Shown one piece after another: positions 29,482-37,800 of a DNA stretch of 38,485 nucleotides. The stretch comes from a virus. The notes beneath the pieces are model-generated. The model was given only the letters and a program-made list of their open reading frames with translations. It was not told the origin of the DNA and did not search any database. The translations under genes were made by a program, and so were the position numbers. Within the stretch, counting starts at the first letter, position 1, and each line of letters opens with the position of its first letter. The stretch lies in the IMG/VR virus record IMGVR_UViG_3300005527_000121, positions 1-38,485 of that record; one strand, 5' to 3'.

Positions 29482-30426
29482 ATGTTTACACGTGCTATGC
29501 TTCTTAATGAAGCCGGTGACGCATCATCTGGTGGTGGCGTATCCGAAGAATCTCAAGCTGACTCCATTGATGAATCTTCAGATGAAGGTTCTGAGATCGA
29601 AGCTCAACAAGCAGCCCAAGAAGCTGCTCAGCAACGCAAAATGCTTAAAAAACTTAAGCTAAAGTTTAATGGTCGCGAAATTGAAGAAGACCTTCCTTTC
29701 GAAGTTCCAGAAGAGCACGCAGAATGGCTAGTAAAACAGCGTCAAATGGCTATGCTTTCTCAGCATAAAGCACAGGAATTGAGCCAATTTGAACACCAAG
29801 TTGAGGCTTTTTTGCAAGATTTGAAGACAAATCCAAAGAAGGCTCTGCAAAATCCAGCAATTGGGATCGATGTTAAGCAACTTGCTGCTGAAATCCTACA
29901 AGAAGAGATCGAAAATGCTCAAAAAAGCCCAGAACAGATCGAAAAAGAGCGTTTGGAGATGCGTCTTAAGGAACTAGAAGAAGAAAGACAGCGAGAAAAA
30001 GAAGAAATGGCTCGCCAAGAGCTTGAAAGGCTTACAGAAAGAGAGTTTGAGCGTTACGATAACCTAATGTCTAGTGCCCTAGAAGCCTCAGATTTGCCTA
30101 AATCTCCATATGTTGTCAAGAAAATGACTGAATATATGATCGAAGCTGTTGAAAATGGGTTGGATGTTGAACCAAAAGACGTAATTCCTCTAATTCGTGA
30201 GGAAATGATGTCTGATGTTCAAGAACTTCTTCGTCAACTCCCTCCAGAAATGATTGAAAAGCTTCTTGGAAATGACATTATTACAGCTCTTCGTAAGAAT
30301 CGAGTGTCTGCAGCTAAAAAGCCACCAGTTCCAGTTAAGTCTGCGATTAAGGACGTTGGGCAGCGTTCTGAGAAGAAGCAAACTGAAGCCAAACCTAAGA
30401 CAATGAAAGAGTTTTTTGGTTTCTAA
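29482..30426 (+). CDS. Scaffolding protein
   Basis: 314 residues from the ATG at 29482 (AAGGA 5 bases upstream; an ATG six codons earlier is the alternative). Acidic Ser/Glu-rich N-terminus, a long charged coiled coil in the middle (KERLEMRLKELEEERQREKE) and a basic C-terminal end (VKSAIKDVGQRSEKKQTEAK). That plan, directly before the capsid gene, is typical of internal scaffolds that guide prohead assembly and then leave. No protease domain is fused. Confidence 0.83.
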   Translation: MFTRAMLLNEAGDASSGGGVSEESQADSIDESSDEGSEIEAQQAAQEAAQQRKMLKKLKLKFNGREIEEDLPFEVPEEHAEWLVKQRQMAMLSQHKAQELSQFEHQVEAFLQDLKTNPKKALQNPAIGIDVKQLAAEILQEEIENAQKSPEQIEKERLEMRLKELEEERQREKEEMARQELERLTEREFERYDNLMSSALEASDLPKSPYVVKKMTEYMIEAVENGLDVEPKDVIPLIREEMMSDVQELLRQLPPEMIEKLLGNDIITALRKNRVSAAKKPPVPVKSAIKDVGQRSEKKQTEAKPKTMKEFFGF

Positions 30427-30437
30427 CTTATTGAAAT

Positions 30438-30471
30438 TTGGGCGATCCTTGATTTTTTAAGGGTCGCTCAA
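30438..30471 (+). terminator. Hairpin terminator after the scaffold gene
   Basis: A 13-pair stem with wobbles (TTGGGCGATCCTT against AAGGGTCGCTCAA), an 8-base T-rich loop, and downstream ATAAATTTT. The tail is not a clean U-run, so partial read-through to the capsid gene is likely. Confidence 0.5.
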
Positions 30472-30476
30472 TAAAT

Positions 30477-30486
30477 TTTAACAACT
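30477..30486 (+). promoter_or_regulatory. TAACAACT control motif, site 5
   Basis: TTTAACAACT lies just after the scaffold terminator and about 145 bases before the capsid start. A terminator followed at once by this motif supports a promoter role for it. Confidence 0.5.
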
Positions 30487-30630
30487 ACCATTGGATAACT
30501 CTGTAATATTATGTAGAATTCGGCGATTCTTGATATCCTTAACAGGACTCGATGATACCAAGGGGTGGGAAGTAATATGAACGAGATGTCAAAAACAAAA
30601 AAAAACAACAAATTTTAAAGGAAATTATTT
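30487..30630 (+). other. Structured leader of the capsid gene
   Basis: 144 bases with no full-length gene. CTTGATATC (30529-30537) pairs with GATACCAAG (30554-30562) with one mismatch, making a leader hairpin. A possible 13-codon reading frame at 30577-30618 and the AAAGGAAA ribosome binding site of the capsid gene follow. Long leaders with hairpins often stabilise abundant phage messages. Confidence 0.42.
30577..30618 (+). CDS. Possible 13-residue leader peptide
   Basis: MNEMSKTKKNNKF, with GGGGTGGGAAG upstream of its ATG, ends 12 bases before the capsid start. The A-rich lysine/asparagine codons could slow ribosomes. Evidence is limited to the ribosome binding site and position. Confidence 0.3.
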   Translation: MNEMSKTKKNNKF

Positions 30631-31878
30631 ATGTCAGCTAACAAGTTCTCAACCCCAGACAATACCGTTGGTAATCTAAACGGTTTTTTCAAAGAAACTT
30701 ATGCAGATTCTCTACATGAGCTCATTCCTGAAGGTCTTAAACTCGTAAACCTCATCAAGTTCATCTCTAAAGACAAGCAGGGCGGTAACCTGTTCCACCA
30801 GCCAGTTATTCTTGGTATGGAGCACGGTGTAACTTTCGCTTCATCTGACGATGACGCTTTCAACCTTAACCCAGCTGTTGCCGGTGTTATTAAGGATGCT
30901 CAAGTTCGTGGTAACCCAATGGTTATGCGTTCACTCCTTGGTTACGTTGCTGCTTCTCGTGCTGCTGGTGGCAAGAATGCATTCATGGACGCTACTAAGT
31001 ATCTCGTAGCTAACATGCTCCGTTCTATGTCTAAGAAGCTAGAAATCCACATGCTCTATGGTCAAAAAGGCTATGGCGTTGTTGCTACTGGTGGTGTTTC
31101 TGGTTCTCAGATCACAATCGCAACTGCTGAATGGGCTCCTGGTATCTTCGCTGGTGCTGAAGGTATGCCAATCGAAATCGTTGACGCTGCTGGTACAACT
31201 TCTCGTGGTGAATTCACAATCGTTTCTGTAAACATGGAAACTCGAGTTCTTACTCTTAACTCTTCTGCTGCTACTGCCGGTGTTATCGACACTGACGTTA
31301 TCTACCACAAGGGTGCTTTCGGTAATGAATTCGCTGGTATCCACAAGATTCTCGAGAACACTGGAACACTTTTCAACATCAACGCTGGTACTTACAACCT
31401 CTGGAAAGGCAATAGCTATAACGTAGCTGGTGCTCTTAGCTTCCAGAAGCTTTCTAAGTCTATCACTCGCGCTGTTGAGAAGGGTCTTGACTCTAAAGTA
31501 ACAGTTCTTGTTAACCCTCGTGGTTGGGCTGACCTCCTTCAAGACCTCGCTGCTCTTCGTCGTGTTGACAGCTCTTATAGCGCAGCTCAGCTTGAGCAAG
31601 GTTCTAAGTCTATCAAGTTCTACTCTCAGAACGGTGACCTCGAAATCGTTCCTTCTATCTACGTGAAAGAAGGCTACGCTTACGCTCTCTGTATCGAAGA
31701 TTGGATGCGTGTTGGTTCTTCTGACATCACATTCAAGCGTCCAGGTCAGGGCGAAGAGTTCTTCCGTGATCTTGAGAACTCTGCAGCTTACGAGCTCCGT
31801 CTTTACACAGACCAAGCTGTATTCTGTATGTCTCCAGGCAAGAACGTTCTTCTTACTGGAATCGTTAACGTCGCTTAA
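30631..31878 (+). CDS. Major capsid protein
   Basis: 415 residues, directly after the scaffold gene and followed by a strong terminator. The composition (Gly/Ala/Ser/Thr-rich beta with a long helix, AFMDATKYLVANMLRSMSKK) and position fit an HK97-fold shell protein. TVLVNPRGWADLLQDLAALR and IEDWMRVGSSDITFKRP are in the expected C-terminal parts. The N-terminus starts directly with the mature-looking MSANKFSTPD, with no delta domain. Its codon use is strongly biased to C-ending codons (AAC, ATC, CTC, TAC), unlike neighbours, as expected of the most abundant product. Confidence 0.85.
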   Translation: MSANKFSTPDNTVGNLNGFFKETYADSLHELIPEGLKLVNLIKFISKDKQGGNLFHQPVILGMEHGVTFASSDDDAFNLNPAVAGVIKDAQVRGNPMVMRSLLGYVAASRAAGGKNAFMDATKYLVANMLRSMSKKLEIHMLYGQKGYGVVATGGVSGSQITIATAEWAPGIFAGAEGMPIEIVDAAGTTSRGEFTIVSVNMETRVLTLNSSAATAGVIDTDVIYHKGAFGNEFAGIHKILENTGTLFNINAGTYNLWKGNSYNVAGALSFQKLSKSITRAVEKGLDSKVTVLVNPRGWADLLQDLAALRRVDSSYSAAQLEQGSKSIKFYSQNGDLEIVPSIYVKEGYAYALCIEDWMRVGSSDITFKRPGQGEEFFRDLENSAAYELRLYTDQAVFCMSPGKNVLLTGIVNVA

Positions 31879-31901
31879 TAAAAATAAGCATTTATCCTTC
31901 C

Positions 31902-31930
31902 AAGGGCATCCGTTCTGGATGCCCTTTTTA
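31902..31930 (+). terminator. Rho-independent terminator after the capsid gene
   Basis: Perfect 8-bp stem GGGCATCC-GTTCT-GGATGCCC (31904-31924), extendable by A-T pairs, followed by TTTTTA. This is the cleanest terminator in the window. Confidence 0.85.
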
Positions 31931-31976
31931 TTTTCAATAAATCAATAACTTAGATATATTTTTCTTAAGACTCCTA

Positions 31977-31986
31977 ATTAACAACT
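31977..31986 (+). promoter_or_regulatory. TAACAACT control motif, site 6
   Basis: ATTAACAACT lies about 47 bases downstream of the capsid terminator and 31 bases before the next gene, a position where a new promoter is needed. Confidence 0.5.
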
Positions 31987-32017
31987 GTATGTGTAAACTC
32001 TTGTCTTTCGGAGCAAT

Positions 32018-32518
32018 ATGCCAAGAATTATCATTAAGGGAACAGAAATACAGTTTCCCAATAGCGCAGCTTCCCCGAACTGGGCTCCTTCAGTTATTGA
32101 AGCTGTCGAAGCTTTGGCGGATGCCGTTAACTCAGTTACAGCAACTTACGACGTTCCTCCTCAAGCTCAGAATATCGATGCCAATAACTCTTCAACAAAT
32201 GTCGATCTAAATAATCTGTCTTTTCCAAGCTCAGATGTTAGAGCAGCAACCATTTATTATACAGTTTATCGTAAAACTGACCCTTCTGGACCGCCAGATG
32301 CTCAGGAAGTTTCTGAAGCTGGAACCCTAGAAATTTGTTTCAATGCTTCCCGTCCAATTACAGAGAAATGGGAGATGGTTAGAAGCTTTCAAGGTGATGC
32401 TAAGATTAGCTTTGACATTACAGACAACGGACAAATTAGATTTTCTACAACAGCTTTGAGCGGTATTAATCATATTGGAATTGTTTCGTACCGGGCTATA
32501 AGTATTTTAAATTCTTAA
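32018..32518 (+). CDS. Structural protein sharing a C-terminal domain with the next gene
   Basis: 166 residues. A small helical N-terminal part (SPNWAPSVIEAVEALADAVN) is followed by a beta domain from about 75: TIYYTVYRKTD, an AGTLEICFN strand, then ISFDITDNGQIRFSTT and GINHIGIVSYRA. The same order (DYAIYRQTD, VFSIQPSGQIRYTSS, NYTGSLKYNIRK) ends the next protein, so the domain was duplicated. Probably a decoration, neck or fibre component. Confidence 0.63.
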   Translation: MPRIIIKGTEIQFPNSAASPNWAPSVIEAVEALADAVNSVTATYDVPPQAQNIDANNSSTNVDLNNLSFPSSDVRAATIYYTVYRKTDPSGPPDAQEVSEAGTLEICFNASRPITEKWEMVRSFQGDAKISFDITDNGQIRFSTTALSGINHIGIVSYRAISILNS

Positions 32519-32533
32519 AAATAGGAATATATA

Positions 32534-33970
32534 ATGGCATTTTCATTTAAAAAGTTTCTACAAGGTCTTAATATTGTTCCTAAGTCTACATCAACTGCGG
32601 ACTCTAAAGGTGATCTTGAAGTAATCGACTCTAGTGGTAAGTTACAATACCACAATGGTTCCACTGCTTCTCCAGTTGTGACAGAAGACCACACAGCTAC
32701 GATCATTAATAAAACGATCGATGCGGATGATAACACAATTACTGACTTAGTGGTAGATAACCTTAAGTCTGGGGTTCTAAATACCTCAACGACTCTAGCT
32801 GGAGCAACTGATACTCAGCTTCCTTCGGCTCTTGCAATTAAAACGTATGTAGATGATAAGATTGCTGGTCAAAACGATGCATCTGAAATTACTTTCACTC
32901 CTTCTGGAACAATTGTTGCTACAAATGTTCAAGATGCAATTGAAGAGCTAGATACCGATCTTTCCAATTTAGGAGATGATTTCGGTATCCATGTTCTTGA
33001 TACTTCAGCTCACGGAACAACCGGGGATGTTGTTGGTACTACAGACACACAAACTCTAACAAATAAGACAATTCAGGGTGCTGATATTCAAGACCCGGTT
33101 CGTTCTGATGTTAAGAAAGGAACTCGTTCTGCTCTCGAGACATATGCTCTTACCGCAACGAACGGACAAATTGTATTCGCCACAGATGAAAAACAAATGT
33201 ATCAAGTGGTCGATGCCGAGCTTGTCCCAATCGGTGGTGCTGGTATTGTCAAAATCACAGCCGGGGAAAATCTCGCTGTAAATGATCTAGTTTATATCTC
33301 TTCTGGAACTGGAAATGATTCTGGTCGTACAGCTGGAAGAGTTTATAAAGCAGATGCTTCTAACGATGATCGAATCGATGTTATCGGATTTGTTACGAAA
33401 GTAGTTACAGCTGGTAGCATTGCTGAAATCCAAGTCTCTGGTATTATGAAGGGCTTCTCTGGGTTGACCTCTGGAAAGCTTTATTATGCTTCTACAACGC
33501 CAGGAGCAATTTCTTTAACTCCTCCTAGCTTAAACGGACAATGGATTGTTTCAATCGGTATTGCTTCCTCTGCATCCGAAATCGTAATTAATCCAGCAGC
33601 TTCTGCCGGTGCTATCTATATTACAGATACTGAAACTATTTTTACTATTGCAAATAACCAGTCAAGTGCAGCTAATATCACTGGACTTTTGATTGATCCA
33701 ATTGCTACGAGATCGTTTGTAATTGATTACGCGATTTATCGACAAACAGACACGGGTGGATCAGCAGTTGCACAAGCCGGACAACTCCGTGGAGTATATA
33801 ATACACAAGCAACAACGTGGTTTATGTCTGATGATTATTCAGGACAAAATTCTGGAGTTGTTTTCAGCATTCAGCCTTCTGGACAAATTCGCTATACGTC
33901 CAGTAACATTGCTGGTGCTAATTACACTGGCTCACTTAAATACAATATTCGCAAAACATTTGGAGTATAA
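32534..33970 (+). CDS. Tail fibre-type protein
   Basis: 478 residues. N-terminal AFSFKKFLQGLNIVPKST, then GDLEVIDSSGKLQYHNGSTA and TEDHTATIINKTIDADDNTI, repeats seen in shafts and attachment regions of phage fibres. QTLTNKTIQGADI repeats the N-K-T-I element. A central compact domain (AGENLAVNDLVYISSGTG) and the shared C-terminal domain follow. It lies just before a tail-collar protein and a very long fibre, forming an adsorption cassette. Confidence 0.7.
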   Translation: MAFSFKKFLQGLNIVPKSTSTADSKGDLEVIDSSGKLQYHNGSTASPVVTEDHTATIINKTIDADDNTITDLVVDNLKSGVLNTSTTLAGATDTQLPSALAIKTYVDDKIAGQNDASEITFTPSGTIVATNVQDAIEELDTDLSNLGDDFGIHVLDTSAHGTTGDVVGTTDTQTLTNKTIQGADIQDPVRSDVKKGTRSALETYALTATNGQIVFATDEKQMYQVVDAELVPIGGAGIVKITAGENLAVNDLVYISSGTGNDSGRTAGRVYKADASNDDRIDVIGFVTKVVTAGSIAEIQVSGIMKGFSGLTSGKLYYASTTPGAISLTPPSLNGQWIVSIGIASSASEIVINPAASAGAIYITDTETIFTIANNQSSAANITGLLIDPIATRSFVIDYAIYRQTDTGGSAVAQAGQLRGVYNTQATTWFMSDDYSGQNSGVVFSIQPSGQIRYTSSNIAGANYTGSLKYNIRKTFGV

Positions 33971-33973
33971 CAT

Positions 33974-34552
33974 ATGCCTTTAAAGAATGGTAGAACTACT
34001 GCAGCATTGCAAACAATCCTTGTTGGGTCTGTAATCCCGGCTGGCACTATCGCTCCATTTGGTGGAGGAACTGTTCCAGATGGATGGCTACTTTGCGATG
34101 GAGCTACAGTTAGTCGCTCTACATATGCAAATCTTTTTGCAGCCATTGGCACTCTGCATGGTCAAGGAGATGGCTCGACAACTTTCCACCTTCCAGATTA
34201 TAGAGGTCGATTCCTTCGTGGCGCAGATAATATGGGTACAGGGGCTGCTGGTCGTGATCCAGATGCCGGTACTCGCACAGCTCCAAACACAGGAGGGGCT
34301 ACAGGGTCTGGAGTTGGGTCTGTACAAGGTGGGGCAAATGCTTCACATACTCACCCACAAAACACAGGATTCAACTCCAGTCAAGTTAGACCCCAAGTTG
34401 GTGTTAGCGGTCAAGGACCGTCAACCAGTGGTTTCTGGATAGCTTCGGGAGCACAAGCTACTACATCGAATCGAGTATTGACAGATGCAACAGGAGACTC
34501 AACAGAATCTCGTCCACAAAACGCTAACGTAGAATACATCATTAAGGTATAA
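33974..34552 (+). CDS. Tail fibre protein with phage tail-collar domain
   Basis: 192 residues. The collar block is clear: AGTIAPFGGGTVPDGWLLCD, then GATVSRSTYANLFAAIGTLHG, then FHLPDYRGRFLRGADNM. The C-terminus has SHTHPQNTGFNSSQVRP and ends ENANVEY-like (QNANVEYIIKV), the usual ending of receptor-contacting microproteins of this family. Trimer formation and receptor binding are inferred from family. Confidence 0.87.
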   Translation: MPLKNGRTTAALQTILVGSVIPAGTIAPFGGGTVPDGWLLCDGATVSRSTYANLFAAIGTLHGQGDGSTTFHLPDYRGRFLRGADNMGTGAAGRDPDAGTRTAPNTGGATGSGVGSVQGGANASHTHPQNTGFNSSQVRPQVGVSGQGPSTSGFWIASGAQATTSNRVLTDATGDSTESRPQNANVEYIIKV

Positions 34553-34554
34553 CA

Positions 34555-34767
34555 ATGAAAATTATTGAAGTATCGACCCAATCTGAGATTTCGTCTAAAC
34601 AAGAAGAACTTTCTACTAAAGTTGCAGCATACCAAGCCGCACAAGCTCACCAGCTGGAGAATGGCGGTCCCGGTCCTGTAGCTGATTACGACATCATGGA
34701 AATTGTAAATGAACATAATGGAGAATTTCAAGTTGTAGCAAAACAACAAGAAGAACCAGTAGAATAA
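34555..34767 (+). CDS. Small helical protein in fibre cassette
   Basis: 70 residues: MKIIEVSTQSEISSKQEELS, a helix rich in Gln/Ala (AAYQAAQAHQLEN), a Pro/Gly break and an acidic end. It might be an assembly helper for the adjacent fibres. The stop overlaps the next control motif. Confidence 0.6.
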   Translation: MKIIEVSTQSEISSKQEELSTKVAAYQAAQAHQLENGGPGPVADYDIMEIVNEHNGEFQVVAKQQEEPVE

Positions 34768-34783
34768 CAACTTAATATATAAT
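34763..34783 (+). promoter_or_regulatory. TAACAACT control motif, site 7, with TATAAT
   Basis: AATAACAACT overlaps the stop of the 70-residue gene. A perfect TATAAT follows 5 bases after the motif (34778-34783), and the next start is 25 bases further on. This is the clearest association of the motif with a -10 box. Confidence 0.5.
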
Positions 34784-34807
34784 ACATAAAATGGAGAATG
34801 AAATTTT

Positions 34808-37800
34808 ATGAGTAATTTTTTTCGTGTACGTAACGGATTAAATCTATCCCCGGTCGATCTAACAACTCTCACAAGTCCTCAAGCTGGCGATCTTGCTTGC
34901 GACATCAACGACAGCAATAAGATTAAGCGATATGACGCTAACCTTTTAAGCTGGACAGAAGTTGGCTCTGGAGGCGTTGGCAACATAGATGCACTGCTTA
35001 CTCAAAACTTTGACAGCGCAGCACTTTCTCAATTCACTCAAACAGGACTTGCTCTTGTTACAAGCAATACCCTTAATGGCTCTCAAACTGCTCGCTTAAT
35101 TCATCAATCTGGCTCTCCCCAGTCTTTCAAGCAAGTAATTTCTGTTGACCGCAAATATCGCTCACAGCTTATGCAGCTTAGCTTATTGCTGCAATCTTCT
35201 GCTCCACAGGGCGATGTCACACTTAATATTTTCGATGAAACTAATGCTGTTAACATTGTAGCCTCTGAGCAGCTCACAACGGGCTCACAAGCTATTTCTG
35301 GACTTGCGACTACCAATCTATCACCTACCATTTCAGGCTTCACTAACGCTGTTATAAACACGCTGAAAGTAGGCGAGCGAGTTACTGGCTCTGGCATTCC
35401 AACTGGCTCAATCATTAATTCTATCAATGCTACAGCTCTAACTGTAACCATTTCACAAAATGCTACAGCCACAGCTTCTGGATTAACGTTAAACTTCTCT
35501 GAGCTTCCAGCTCGTCAAGTAGTTAGCTTTGTAATTCCTGCGTCTTGCGCAAGCCTTTCATACACAATAACGGCATTGGCTGAAGCTGGACTTCCTGAAA
35601 CTTACGTAGATGATGTTGTAATTGAGCTTGCTGAGACAGCTCTTCTTGAAACCTCTGTTGAGGTTCCAGTAGTTACTGCTTGGCAGGGTTATACTCCGAC
35701 ATTCCAAGGCTTCGGTACTCCGACGAACGTAGAGTTTGAGTGGAGACAAGTTGGGGAGAATGTTGAGATTAGGGGTAAGTTTACTTCTGGCACACCTACA
35801 GCAGTTGAAGCTCGTGTAGGACTTCCGGCAGGATTAACTTCAGCAGGAACTTCGTTAATTCCAAGTATTCAAGTTATCGGAGGTTCGTCTACTACATACT
35901 CTTCTACTCTGTATTTTTCTAATACTACATTAATAGAACCTTCGGTCACATATTTAACGTTTGGAGTTCAAACTAGTACTACAGGAAGTTTGAGTAAGGC
36001 AACAGGTACGGCGGTAGCTGTAACGTCTACTCAAGTTTCACTCTTCGCATCAGTCCCATGCGCGGGACTTTCCGCAACGCAAGTTAAGGAAATCCCGCTT
36101 ACTCAGAGTGGGCTTGTGCAGGAAGCTGATAGTTATTTATATATAACAGGAAACGCTGGACAAGCAATTACAGCGAATGTAACAAATATTCCTTTTAGTA
36201 CAGTGCAACAATCTGTTGGTGATGCTTTTTCTTGGAATGGGTCACAACTGACTGTATTTAAAACAGGAGTCTATAGCATTCTTGGTGTTGTAGTTGCTAC
36301 GGGAAACCTCTCTAACAGAATTCAGTTATTTAAAAATGGCGTAGCAAATATTTTAATATCACCATATACAACAACATCCATTCACTATGGGGAATGTTCA
36401 ATCTACTTATCTGCTGGTGATGTTGTATCTCTTAGATTTCCTGACTCTAATACAACTTTAGTGAATAGTGTTGCGCATAACTTTAGTGCGACTTATCAAG
36501 GCTCCCTCAAGCAAGTCAACGTCATCGCCAATCAAAAAGCGACGATTCCAACTTCCGAGCTGAGATTTGAAGGTGCTTCTAACAGGGGTACAGGTTCTGA
36601 ATCTACAATCGTACAGTTCACTACTCAAACTCGTTTGCGTGGAGACGCTTTTAGCATCCTAAGCACCACTACCGAAGGCACTGCGATTACTATGCTTAAG
36701 GCTGGTAGATTGAACATTTCTAGTAACTTGGTACTTCCTAGTGCTCAGACAATTGCTATTAGCCGAAATCAACAAAATAGAACAGCCTTCCCTTCTGGTT
36801 CGGAAGTTTTAAGTGCTACAGATGTTACAGCGGCTGGTATTAGAGGTCAAGTTTCTTGGTCTGGTGATGTCAATGTTGGTGATGTAATTCGTATTTACGC
36901 AGGAACTACCCCAACTGCAAACGGATCAAACCAGCTCAACCTCAGCTTCCAAGAGCAATCAGTACAAGTGTCAGTATCCAACGTATTGCCGCAGTTTAGC
37001 GAAAGCGACTCAAGTGTTCGCGTAGATACTGCAAATGGATACGGCTCAACTGGTACACGCATTCGTAGGTTCAGCAATGTGCGCGACAATATAGGCGCGG
37101 ATATTGTATATGCGGATAGTGCTACTGCCGGATCAAGCTTTACTATTGTAACAAGTGGAATATACTCTGTAAGCTACAGTGATATTTTTACAGCATCTAT
37201 ACTATTTGGTATATCTAAAAACGCATCATCTTTAACAGCTGACGTACAGTCTTTATCTGCTACAGAAAGATTGGCAAATAACACTTCAGTAGCTAATTCG
37301 GTCGCTAACGTGGCATGGGAAGGGTACTTAGTTGCTGGGGATGTAATTCGTGCTCACTCTAATGTAGGCACTCAAGTAAATCCAGAGCTAGCATCTTTCA
37401 CAATCTCGAAAGTAGGAAAGCCTAACGTAACTGGGGTGAATGTCACTCCTTTTGTGAATGTGCCACAGCCGGAGAGTCAAGTAGCTTATATGCTTAATAC
37501 TTCAGGGTTTACAAATGCTGACATAACAGGAACATTAACGTCCTTATATGGTAACGGTATATTCTCATACGACAGCACTACTGGCGTTTACACAATACTT
37601 AAAGCATGTACGGTGTTTGCAACATACGGGTCTAGGTCTAACGGAGCAAGTTACACAGCGCCAGCAATAATCATAAATGGATCAGTTGTTGCAATAGCAG
37701 ATTCTGTAGCAGCTTCATCGTATACAATATCAGTATCTCATAACTTTAGAGCATTACCCGGAGATCAGTTAAAATTTAAGAACAGTTCAATTGTTTCTTC

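Noticed and set aside
31039-31815. A 258-codon minus-strand frame inside the capsid gene
   Set aside because: It is a side-effect of the capsid gene's biased codon use; composition is unlike a protein and the plus-strand gene is well supported.
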